From: Halichondria panicea | Lineage: Eukaryota > Porifera > Demospongiae > Suberitida > Halichondriidae | Assembly: GCF_963675165.1 (NCBI RefSeq) | Contig: NC_087382.1 | Location: forward strand, 4,627,963-4,691,962 | Direction: 5' to 3' | DNA: 64,000 bases | Shown here: one piece after another, positions 21,249 to 31,300 of the stretch | Position numbering within the stretch: position 1 is the stretch's first letter | Layout: every line of letters starts with the position of its first letter | Translations under genes and position numbers: made by a program | Notes under the pieces: generated by a model | What the model was told of the DNA's origin: nothing | What the model saw: only the letters and a program-made list of their open reading frames with translations | The model's database searches: none

Positions 21249-21471
21249 GACCACATATGAATACTTTCCATATGGTCAGTTCGCACTTTCTGCAAAATGT
21301 AGCCACATTTACAAAATTTCTCGGCATAAAGTATAACAGCCTCTTCCTGTAAGCTTCAAAATATCCCTATATGGCCTTACGATGCAACTCGTTAAATTAT
21401 TACAGCCATGCACTGTTAGTTTGCCCGCGACCATACACAACCATGGACACATTTCACAGCACTGAGCTCAC

Positions 21472-21645
21472 TATAAAGATACAAAAATTAACGTTTCAGC
21501 ATTAAAAGCAGTAAAACAGAAAAGAGTGCAACATCCTTAATAATTAAACGGTGAGTTGATGCAGTAGCTCTATACGAACTAGATCCATACTCGGAGAAGT
21601 ATAATCACTAATATACAATCATTATCATATATACATGCACCTCAG
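21472..21645 (+). promoter_or_regulatory. Receptor gene 2 promoter, non-coding exon, 95-bp intron
   Basis: A candidate TATA box (tataaag, 21472-21478) is followed by aaacagaaaagagtgcaaca, also found in gene 1. The exon ends 21550 at the GTGAGTT donor, and the acceptor CACCTCAG ends at 21645, two bases before the ATG. Confidence 0.7.
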
Positions 21646-21647
21646 AT

Positions 21648-24600
21648 ATGCTGTTCAACTGGTTAGTGCTGCTACTGACCCTAGCTACTGTTACCAGGAG
21701 TGAGCACTATCACATTGTGCCAGTGGATTCAACTGACTTGTGTCATGACTACTATCGAAATGGAACTTGTTTCGCTCTCGAGCAGCTTGTTCAAACAAAC
21801 CTGTTATCTGATGGAGACAATCTCACCTTGAGCTTTCTACCTGGAGATCATGTATTAACTGAGCAGTTATTGATTCGTAACTTCTCACACGTGCAAATCA
21901 CTGGCCAGAACACAGGTACAACTGTAGTTGGTTTCCATAGCAATGCTACGATACTTTTTGTTAATAATACTGAATTGAGTATTGAAAACTTGGGTTTCGT
22001 TGGAGTGAATGTTGGACCACAAACCAATCGAAGTATGATTATTGACAATTCCCACAACGTTTATATTAAAGATTGCTACTTTATGGACTTTGTATTACTC
22101 AATCAGGTGGAAACCCACATAGTTAAGATTGCTAATACTCAAACTGCAACAATTGAGAGCACTCTCTTTATGAACAATACTGGTCAGGCACTGCACGTTG
22201 AGGCTGATGATGTGTACATAACAAATAGTGTGTTCACTAGAAACGATGGAGGTGCAGTTGACATTGATTTAAACAAGGTACTGTTCAGCAACAGCATAGA
22301 GTTATACTACAATAATTCTTGGAGCGGAGGAGCAGTAGAAGTGGTGTCTGGTACTCTTGTGATCACATCGAGTACCTTCATCGATAACAAATCTCAGTTT
22401 GGTGGAGCAATTTCTATTTTCTCAGGTAGTCTGTCCATCTCTGACAGTACACTGACTAACAACAGTGCCTATGGCAGTGGCGGAGCGATTAGTATTTACT
22501 CAGGTAGTGTGTTCATCTCTGACTGTACGCTGACAAACAACAGAGCTGACGGTGGTGGGGCGATTGGTGTTTTTACAGGCAATGTGTCCATCTCCAACAG
22601 CGAGCTGACAAACAACAGAGCTGACTCTGGTGGTGGTGGAGCGATTGGTGTTTCCACAGGCAGTGTGTCCATCTCCAACAGCGAGCTAACAAACAACAGA
22701 GCTGATTATGGTGGAGTGATTGGTGTGACCTCAGGTGATGTGTCCATCTCCCACAGCACTCTTTCAAACAACAGAGCTGTTGGTGGTGGAGCGATTGGTG
22801 TTTTGACAGGCAGTGTGTCCATCTCCAACAGCACACTGACAAACAACAGAGCTGGCTTTGATGGTGGTGGAGCGATTGGTGTGAACTCAGGAAGTGTGTC
22901 TGTTTTCCACAGCACTCTAACAAACAACAGAGCTAACTTTGGTGGAGCAATTTATGTTAGCGAAGGCGGTAGTGCGTCCATCTTCAACAGTAGATTGGCA
23001 AACAACAGAGGTACTAAAAATGGTGGTGGAGCGATTGGTGCGAACTCAGGCAATGTGTCTATCTCCCACAGCACTCTGACAAACAACAGAGCTGAATATG
23101 GTGGAGCGATTAGTGTTAGCGAAGACAGTACTTTGTCCATCTCCATCTGTGAGCTGACAAACAACAGTGCTGATAAGGGTGGAGCTATTGATGTTTGCCC
23201 AGGCAGTAATGTGTTCATTTCTGACAGCATGGTGACAAACAGCAGTTCCAATAGAGGAGTAATTTATGCTTCAAGATCCAACTTAATCCTTAACAACACT
23301 AACATTACCAATAACATGGTCAGTTTGAACATTAACCAGCAATCAAATGTGACATTCACAGGAATGAATATTGTCAGCAATAATAATGGCCCCATTAATG
23401 CTTCTAATAGTCGAGTCGACTTTAATGGACCTACAACACTCAGTAACAATCATGGTGTGTTTGGCGGAGCCATCAGCGCTGACCAGAGTCAAATATACAT
23501 TAACGCAGAAGGAGTAATCATCACCAACAACACGGCTACCTCTGGAGGAGGGATATTTCTGAGAGAGAGTACGCTCTTTGTAAATGAGCCAATAGAGATC
23601 AATCAGAACACAGCACATAATGGCGGAGGGATTTATGCTTATTCAAGCAGAGTTGAGTTCAAATCAGTGCAGATGGTAGGTGCTGATACTTATCCAAATA
23701 AACAGAGTGAGATCGCTCACAACATTGCTGAGAATGGTGGAGGTATTTATGCAGTATCTTCAAGTGTTGAACTTACTCAGTCATACGTCAACATTGACTC
23801 AAACACAGCAGCCACTAAAGGAGGTGGAGTGTATCTACAGCAAGGTTCAAAACTGTACATATATAAAAATGACCCTGACATTTCGGCAAAGGATCCATTG
23901 GTCAAGCTAATGATTAACAACAACTTGGCTCAGTACGGAGGGGGAATATTTGTGGCAGATGACACAGAGAGTGGTGCCTGCAGAGGAGGGGCCACAGAAA
24001 CTGATGCAACTCAAACCATTTTTGCTGATTGCTTCATTCAAACAATTAAATTGCATAGTGACTCCATCAAAATAAACCATATCAACACATTCATGACTAA
24101 CAACACGGCTACACAGTCAGGAGCAGACATCTTTGGAGGTTTGTTGGACAGGTGTACAGCAAGTCAAAATGCTGAATATAAATCTTCAAAAGGATTGGAC
24201 TACATAATTAAAACCGTAAGATCCACCATTGCATCGATCTCCTCTAGGCCTGTTCGATTGACGTTTTGTAACTATTCACAATATGACTATGTTTCTACAA
24301 AAAAAGGACATACATTTAAAATCAGTGTTATGGCTGTTGACCAAGTTGGAAATCCAGTGAATGCAACAATTCAAAGTTCAGTTGTCAGTGAGAGTGGAGT
24401 TAATCGTCTCAAAGAAGGACAGGCTGAACAAAGAGTTGGCAATCAGTGCACAGAATTAGAGTACAATGTATTCTCACAGGACAGCTCTGCTCAAGTGGAA
24501 CTCTATGCCAAAGGTCCATGCATCAATTTGGGAATTTCCAGACAACTTATTAATATTTCTTTTCTACCCTGCACATGCCCTGTCGGACTCAAGCCAATTC

Positions 24601-26333
24601 GGTCCCCAATTGAGTGCAAGTGTGACTGTGATCCAGTTTTGCAAACTGAAGAATATCAGATAACAAATTGTTTTGAGCAAAATGGAACCATAGCGCTGGA
24701 AAGAAATAACAACACATGGATAGAAGTCATAAATACTACCAACAGAACGGAGTATGTTGTTAGTAACTGTGCATTAGACTATTGCGTAGAAATTCCAATT
24801 AATATCAGTCTAAGTAACCGTGACGAACAGTGTGACTACAATCGAAGTGGTGTCTTGTGTGGAGAATGTGAACCAGGACTAAGTCTTGTGCTGGCTACGT
24901 CAAACTGTCAAGAATGCTCTAATCTTTACCTTCTTCTACTAATTCCATTTGTGCTGGCTGGCATATTGCTAGTTGCTTTAATTCTCGTGCTCAACATCAC
25001 TATAGCAACTGGAAATCTTCATGGCATCATTTTTTACGCAAATATAGTAGCTGCTAATAGAGCAATTTTCTTTCCTAGTTTAAACAACTTTTTAACAGTT
25101 TTCATATCATGGGTGAATCTTGACCTGGGAATCAACACGTGCTTTTATGATGGAATGAACTCTCAAGCAAAAGTACTCCTTCAACTTGCCTTTCCCACTT
25201 ATCTGTTTCTTCTAATACTTCTTATTATAGTTTTGAGCAAGTATTTTGACTCATTTGCAAAACTCCTCTCCAACAGGAACCCAGTTGCTGCCCTAGGCAC
25301 ACTCGTCCTACTGTCTTATTCTAAATTTTTACGATTTATCGTTGCTGCACTACAAAGCAGGGTCTTGGAATATTCTGATGGTTCAATCAAGACTGTTTGG
25401 TTGTTTGATGGCAACGTAACATACTTTACTTCCAAACACATTCCTCAGTTTGTTGCTGCTATTATAATCCTCATTGCTGGTGGATTGTTCACTGTAGTGC
25501 TCTTCTTTGGGCAATGGTTTCCACGCTGTTCCAAGGTTATGATATGGACCAAGAACACATATTACATTGGCTTCATGGACGCATACCATGCTCCATTCAC
25601 TCCCAAGCATCGCTACTGGGTGGGACTGCTCCTCTTTGCTCTGATTGCTCATAATCTAGTAGCTGCCATGGCTGCAGACACTTCTCTCCCTGTGCTATCA
25701 GCTGGGTGTATTGCATTCGAGCTGATATCATTGAACAACCGAGTGCACAAAAAGCAATTTAATGGATATCTAGAAACCTTCTTTCTGCTTAATCTTGGCA
25801 TTCTATCTATTGGCACTTCCTATGTTGTTGAAACACACCGACAGCAAGAAACACTGATCAATGTTTCAATGTCCATAGCTTTCATCCTTTTTGTGATAAT
25901 AATCAGCTACCATTTCCACCACTTTATACTAAAGAAGACCAAAATATGGCTTAAAATAAAGGAAGTCACAAAGAACTTGAGAACTGGTGCTGCAGACAAA
26001 AAGAATCAACAACCTAACAACGCCATGGCAATGCATCATCTTGCAGCCATTGATGACGATGAGCAACTTAAAGCTGAGCATATAGATCTAGACATGGTGG
26101 ACCCACCATCTTACACTGATGGAGCCGTGGAACAAGCTGACCCTGATCGTTACATCACTCCTCCCATCATCAGACCAGCCACGAGGCCGGACCAGTTGAG
26201 AGAGCCTGCCCTGGACGTACTAGCCCCCCTCACTACAGAGGACTACAGAAGACCAGCCCCTCCCCCTCCAAGAGTCAACCATCGTCCTGTTGTTACGCAC
26301 ACAGAAATCGGCCCCATACGCAATGAAGTGTGA
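21648..26333 (+). CDS. Receptor gene 2: Pmp-like multi-pass membrane protein (subtype B)
   Basis: 1561 residues, single coding exon. The signal peptide is shorter (about 1-18, starting MLFNWLVLLL). About 20 coils follow; several have an extra glycine (GGGAIGV). Residues about 565-630 hold a segment shared only with gene 6 (NNNGPIN, FNGPTTLSNN, FGGAISADQSQIYIN). The Cys-rich module starts near 973, helices span about 1095-1430. The last helices are a subtype-B variant (TSLPVLSAGCIAFELISLNN, SIGTSYVVETH) unlike genes 1, 3, 4, 5 and 7. The tail differs too: it has a PPSY sequence, a genuine PPxY WW-binding consensus, where the paralogs have PPY, plus RPAPPPP, an RxxPxxP SH3-type match. The source of the fragment at 6608-7122. 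Surface recognition role inferred. Confidence 0.9.
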   Translation: MLFNWLVLLLTLATVTRSEHYHIVPVDSTDLCHDYYRNGTCFALEQLVQTNLLSDGDNLTLSFLPGDHVLTEQLLIRNFSHVQITGQNTGTTVVGFHSNATILFVNNTELSIENLGFVGVNVGPQTNRSMIIDNSHNVYIKDCYFMDFVLLNQVETHIVKIANTQTATIESTLFMNNTGQALHVEADDVYITNSVFTRNDGGAVDIDLNKVLFSNSIELYYNNSWSGGAVEVVSGTLVITSSTFIDNKSQFGGAISIFSGSLSISDSTLTNNSAYGSGGAISIYSGSVFISDCTLTNNRADGGGAIGVFTGNVSISNSELTNNRADSGGGGAIGVSTGSVSISNSELTNNRADYGGVIGVTSGDVSISHSTLSNNRAVGGGAIGVLTGSVSISNSTLTNNRAGFDGGGAIGVNSGSVSVFHSTLTNNRANFGGAIYVSEGGSASIFNSRLANNRGTKNGGGAIGANSGNVSISHSTLTNNRAEYGGAISVSEDSTLSISICELTNNSADKGGAIDVCPGSNVFISDSMVTNSSSNRGVIYASRSNLILNNTNITNNMVSLNINQQSNVTFTGMNIVSNNNGPINASNSRVDFNGPTTLSNNHGVFGGAISADQSQIYINAEGVIITNNTATSGGGIFLRESTLFVNEPIEINQNTAHNGGGIYAYSSRVEFKSVQMVGADTYPNKQSEIAHNIAENGGGIYAVSSSVELTQSYVNIDSNTAATKGGGVYLQQGSKLYIYKNDPDISAKDPLVKLMINNNLAQYGGGIFVADDTESGACRGGATETDATQTIFADCFIQTIKLHSDSIKINHINTFMTNNTATQSGADIFGGLLDRCTASQNAEYKSSKGLDYIIKTVRSTIASISSRPVRLTFCNYSQYDYVSTKKGHTFKISVMAVDQVGNPVNATIQSSVVSESGVNRLKEGQAEQRVGNQCTELEYNVFSQDSSAQVELYAKGPCINLGISRQLINISFLPCTCPVGLKPIRSPIECKCDCDPVLQTEEYQITNCFEQNGTIALERNNNTWIEVINTTNRTEYVVSNCALDYCVEIPINISLSNRDEQCDYNRSGVLCGECEPGLSLVLATSNCQECSNLYLLLLIPFVLAGILLVALILVLNITIATGNLHGIIFYANIVAANRAIFFPSLNNFLTVFISWVNLDLGINTCFYDGMNSQAKVLLQLAFPTYLFLLILLIIVLSKYFDSFAKLLSNRNPVAALGTLVLLSYSKFLRFIVAALQSRVLEYSDGSIKTVWLFDGNVTYFTSKHIPQFVAAIIILIAGGLFTVVLFFGQWFPRCSKVMIWTKNTYYIGFMDAYHAPFTPKHRYWVGLLLFALIAHNLVAAMAADTSLPVLSAGCIAFELISLNNRVHKKQFNGYLETFFLLNLGILSIGTSYVVETHRQQETLINVSMSIAFILFVIIISYHFHHFILKKTKIWLKIKEVTKNLRTGAADKKNQQPNNAMAMHHLAAIDDDEQLKAEHIDLDMVDPPSYTDGAVEQADPDRYITPPIIRPATRPDQLREPALDVLAPLTTEDYRRPAPPPPRVNHRPVVTHTEIGPIRNEV

Positions 26334-26719
26334 AATCAGTCTGTGTCTTAATTAGCTATACCCTGCATTTTTGGAGGCTACATCAAATTTAATTGTATAT
26401 CATTAGTATATTAATTGTCGCTTGTATCTTTTGTACTGAATATTGATTCCATTAATAACGAATTCCAATACTATAAAGATATGTTATACCTAGTAACCTA
26501 GTATAGGAGTATACTTACTTCGTAATTGTCACAATTAATTGTTGATAACAATACTTGTCTATGATGTTCATCGAAAAACAGTGTGTAGGCTATCTCCAAA
26601 TCAGAGTTATAGCCATACTTCAAAAGTTATTTGAGAATACAAGCATAAAATTAACATGCACGTGATATGAAGCTTGCTAATAAGCCACTTATAATGCACT
26701 TACATGTCCTGCTTACCAT
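26334..26719. other. Intergenic; 3' flank shared with gene 3
   Basis: Starts aatcagtctgtgtcttaatt and continues in close similarity to the flank after gene 3 (from 33123), including tggaggctacat and ttgttgataacaatacttgt. No gene. Confidence 0.65.
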
Positions 26720-27069
26720 TTTTTCCGACAAATTTTCCAACAACAGTCACCAATGCAAGTGAGTTACTGTAGAGAGTCAGTCCATGATGGCGTTCTGTAT
26801 ACCAGGAACTCAATGTCAGCTAGTGTGGCCTTACTAATCACCTGACATCTTAAATAAGTAACATGCACATTCACGTACATGCATTGAAGGTAGTTTTCAT
26901 CCAACAGTACGTCCCCACTGCTTTCTTTAGATGGATCAATGAATGTACATCTCAAATCAAACACCTTGTTGGCTGTGCACGTTGCTTGCATCAATATAGG
27001 TACCCCCTTGGAGTGGGAGTACACGTATACTGGGACACTTGCTAAACTCAGAATATACTGAATGGCCAT
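26720..27069 (-). pseudogene. PIKfyve-like lipid kinase fragment (b)
   Basis: On the - strand KVFDL and SGDVLLDENYLQ are followed by a gtacgtga donor-like site, an intron-like stretch, a cag acceptor, then VISKATLADIEFLV and, after a small frame break, AIMD and SLALVT-like residues ending at a GTAAGC donor near 26716. This is the kinase-core region following the DLKG motif of the PIKfyve family. The frame breaks and absent catalytic remainder make it a remnant. Confidence 0.7.
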
Positions 27070-27380
27070 ACTATAATAGCCACTGCATGCTGTATACTAC
27101 TATAGTAGTCAAAATAGTTATACTTAGTATACAGCATGCAGTGCATGCCTTTTAGGCTATACTAACTTCCACAGACACTTCCAACTAAAAACATATATCA
27201 GTATAGGTTGTACATAGGATTGACAGTGCAATTGCAATATTGTGTGTGTTTTCAATTATTGCACAAATTTTTATAATTGTGACATATAACATAATTATAC
27301 ATGTGTGTAGTATAAAATTAAAACCTACATGCAGTGTGCACATCACCTGATAGCTTAAACAAGTAGTAATACGTAGACAT
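27070..27380. other. Intergenic, no gene
   Basis: AT-rich. A short inverted stretch around 27085-27145 pairs gcatgctgtatacta with tagtatacagcatgc. Parts of 27290-27380 recur near 50360-50450. Confidence 0.5.
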
Positions 27381-27480
27381 TAACACGTACATTGAAGGTA
27401 GTTCTCATCCAACAGTACGTCGCCACTGTTATTTTTTTATATCCCTATAGCTTTTTCTATCATCTGTGGAGAAAATACAA
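27340..27480 (-). pseudogene. PIKfyve-like fragment (c), single motif
   Basis: The reverse complement of about 27388-27424 encodes SGDVLLDENYLQ, followed by the same intron-side sequence ending cctgatag. Flanking DNA to 27480 (ctatcatctgtggagaaaatacaag) matches 50450-50560. A third copy of the same relic exon edge. Confidence 0.6.
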
Positions 27481-27699
27481 GTAAAGAATTGTGGGTATAC
27501 AATGTACTGCCATTGCATGGACATATAAAGAAGCTTGCACACAAACATAGCTTTTTTTTGTAAACGTTACAATACAAGACTAATTTCGTCTTTCCTTCTT
27601 TAGCATCGTGCTTGATACAAGAGACAGCAAACAAATAAAACTGAAAGCTCACATGTATTATATTAATCACTCACAGAAAGTGATATACAGTGGTTTCAG

Positions 27700-28386
27700 T
27701 CATACTCAGAGTAGTAGGCGATGGCTCTCGAGTGTGTTGTGGTTTTGTGGTCTGTTCATCTGCTGCATGTTGATGTGGATTGCAGTGTTGATGTTGTACC
27801 ATGTCAGAAGTATCACAAGTGTGGCAACAAAAGAAGGACCTGGGGGAACAATAGTTGTGTTGTACTGAGAATTATTGTTTTATGTTGTACTGCGATGCTC
27901 CCAGGATGTTTATACTCGGACAATAAATCGATTAGTAAAGAGAGTGTGCCTATTTGTATAGTATATACATCTGGCAAGGCCATCAGGGAAATACTGAAGT
28001 CCAATGTTACGTTTCCATGAAACAGGATGTTTAAACATAAAACAAAAGTAAATATTGTGCCTGTAAGTCTATTAGGCTGGCATATAGAAAAGACAACAGG
28101 AAAGTTAAGTATAATTAGTGGCTATGCTGCTTATGCATGCATGCACTGGTGGTTTACTATCAAACTCCCCTTAGGAGAAACTGTGTTATTTAAGGCTGTT
28201 ATAAGTGCATGGGATGTGGCAATCACTGTAAGACAAAAAAGAAGAACATTCAGAACTGAAAGTGCAAACAAGTGAGTTATGCGTAGATTATCTTACAGGG
28301 TATGCATGCGGTGTACACATGCAGTTATCTATACGAGCAGCATAACTATTATCTTTTTAACATGCCAACAATCATATGCACCTCAG
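27700..28386 (+). promoter_or_regulatory. Receptor gene 3 upstream region, non-coding exon, 115-bp intron
   Basis: Matches the gene 6 upstream region (51370-52193) over most of its length, for example atcacaagtgtggcaacaaa, aacaggatgtttaaacataaa, ctggtggtttactatcaaac and gaactgaaagtgcaa. The exon ends 28271 at GTGAGTT; the acceptor CACCTCAG ends 28386, two bases before the ATG. Confidence 0.7.
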
Positions 28387-28388
28387 AT

Positions 28389-31300
28389 ATGAAGTCTAAG
28401 AGTATTCTCAGCTGGTTAGTGTTCCTCCTGTCCCTAGCTACTATTACCAGGAGTGATCATGAGCACTATCACATTGTACCAGTGGGTTCAATTGACTTGT
28501 GTTATAACTATCGAAATGGAACCTGTTTCACTCTCAAGCAGCTTGTTCAAACCGACTTGTTATCTGGTGGAGACAACCTCACCTTGAGCTTTCTACCTGG
28601 AGATCATTTGTTAACTGAGCAGCTATTGATTCGTAACTTCTCACATGTGCAAATCACTGGCCAGAACACAAGTACAACTGTAATTGGATTCCATAGCAAT
28701 GGTACGATATGTTTTGATGGTACTGCTACATTAAATATTGAACACTTGGGTTTTGTTGGAGCGAATTTTGGACCTCAAAACTCTGATCAAAGTTTTATCA
28801 TTTATGGTGCCCATGACATCTATATCAACAACTGCTACTTCATGGACTTTAAACTACTCGATCAGGTGGAAACGCACATAGTTAAGATTACTAAAACTCA
28901 AACTGCAACAATTGAGAGCACTCTCTTTATGAACAACATTGGTCGGGCACTGCACGTTGAGGCTGATAATGTGTACATAACAAATAGTGAGTTCACTAGA
29001 AACGATGGAGGTGCAGTTGATGTTGAATCAAACAACGTACTCATTAACAACACAGAGTTCAACTACAATACTGCCAAGAGTGGAGGAGCAGTAGAAGTTA
29101 TATCTAGTACAATAGTGATCACTTGGTGTAACTTCACATATAACGAAGCTTTTCTGTATGGTGGAGCGATTTATTTTGGCCCAGGAAGTAGTGTGTCCAT
29201 CTCTGACAGCATACTGACTAGTAACAGAGCTGAATTTGGTGGAGCAATTCACATTTGGTTAGGCAGTGTGTTTATGTCCAACTGCACAGTTACAAACAAC
29301 ATGGCTGACGTGAATGGTGGAGCGATTAGTGGTAATGTAAGTAGTACTTTGTCCATCTCCGACAGTATACTGACAAACAACAGAGCTGACTATGGTGGAG
29401 CGATTGATGTTTATTCGTGCAGTGTGTCCATCTCCGACAGCGAGCTGACAAACAACAGTGCTGACAAGAGTGGTGGAGTGATCAATGTTGACTCAGGTAG
29501 TGTGTCCATCTCTGACAGCATACTGACTAGTAACAGAGCTGAATTTGGTGGAGTGATTGACGTTTGGTTAGGCAGTGTGTTTATGTCCAACTGCACAGTT
29601 ACAAACAACATGGCTGACGGGAACGGGGGAGCGATTCATTGTAATGCAGGTAGTACTGTGTCCATCTCCGACAGCACACTGACAAAAAACAAAGCACATG
29701 ACTATGGTGGAGCGATTGATGTTTATTCATGCAGTGTGTCCATCTCCGACAGCGAGCTGACAAACAACAGTGCTGGCTCTGATGGTGGAGCAATTGGTAT
29801 TTACACAGGCGGTGTGTCTATCTCCAACAGCACACTGTCAAAAAACAAAGCTGACTATGGTGGAGCGATTAGAGTTTCCTTAGGTAATGTGTCCATATCC
29901 TACAGCACCCTGTCAAAAAATGAAGCTGACTATGGTGGAGCAATTAGTATTTTCTCAGGTACTGTGTCCATCTCTGACAGCACACTGAAAAAGAACAGTG
30001 CTGACCATAATGGTGGAGCGATTCGTATTTTCGCAAGCAGTAGTGTGTGTATCTACAAAAGCACACTGACCAACAACAGAGCTGCCCATGGTGGAGGAAT
30101 GATTCATGTTTACTCAAGTAGTGTGTCCTTCTCCTACAGCACGCTGACAAACAACAGAGCTGAATATGGTGGAGCAATTGTTGTTTACTCAGGCAGTGCG
30201 TCTGTCTCCGACAGCACCCTGACACACAACACTGCTGACGGGAGTGGTGGAGCGTTATATGGTAATCTAGGCAGTACTGTGTCCATCTCCAATAGTACGT
30301 TGAAAAACAACATAGCTACCTATGGAGGAGGGATATTTCTGAGAGTGAGTACACTTTTTGTAAATGAGGCAATAGAGATCTATCACAACACAGCAAAGAA
30401 TGGTGGAGGCATTTATGCTGATTCAAGTAAAGTTGAATTTCAATCTGCATTACGAATTCCTGCAAACATACAAAGTGAGATTACAGACAACATTGCTGAG
30501 AATGGTGGAGGTATTTATGCAGTAGCTACAACCATTAAACTAACTCAATCACACGTTAACATTGACTCAAACACAGCAACTGCTAATGGAGGTGGAGTGT
30601 TTCTACAGCAAAGTTCAAAACTGTACTTATTTAAGAAAGAATATGAAGATGTGGCAAAAAGGTCTCAGAATATATTAGTCACTTTACTAATTAACAACAA
30701 CTCGGCTCAGTACGGAGGGGGAATATTTGTGGCTGATGACACAGAGAGTGGTCCCTGCAGAGGAAGGGTCACAGAAACTGGTGCTAGTCAAACTATTTTT
30801 GATGAATGCTTTATCCAAACTATCAATGTGTATGGATTCAAGTTAAACATAAACTACTTCAACACATTTATGACTAACAACACGGCTACCCAATCAGGAG
30901 CAGACATCTACGGTGGTGTGTTGGACAGGTGTACAGTAAGCATAAATACTGAATATCAAAATTCATTAAATGGATTGGACTACATAAATAAAACTGTAAA
31001 ATCCTCCACTGAGTTATCAATCTCCTCTTTGCCTGTTCAAGTGATTTTTTGTAACTATTCAAAAAGTGAGCATGTTCTTACAAGAAAAGGACACACAATT
31101 AAAATCAGTGTTATGGCTGTTGACCAAATTGGAAATCCAGTGAATGCTGCAATTCAAAGTTCTGTTGTCAGTGAGAGTGGAGTTGGTCGTCTCACAGAAG
31201 GACAGGCAAAACAGGAAGTTGGCAATCAGTGCACAGAATTAACGTACAATGTATTCTCAAAGGACAGCTCTGCTCAAGTGGAACTCTATGCCAAAGGCCC

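Noticed and set aside
27608-28020. Overlapping 86- and 99-codon frames upstream of gene 3
   Set aside because: The equivalent region upstream of gene 6 does not keep these frames open, so they are chance frames in a promoter block.
28302-28388. Extended N-terminus of gene 3 from the upstream in-frame ATG (similarly 36754, 52171 and 61829 for genes 4, 6 and 7)
   Set aside because: These ATGs lie inside the predicted 5' UTR introns, the added residues are not conserved between paralogs, and the downstream ATG directly precedes a good signal peptide in every case.
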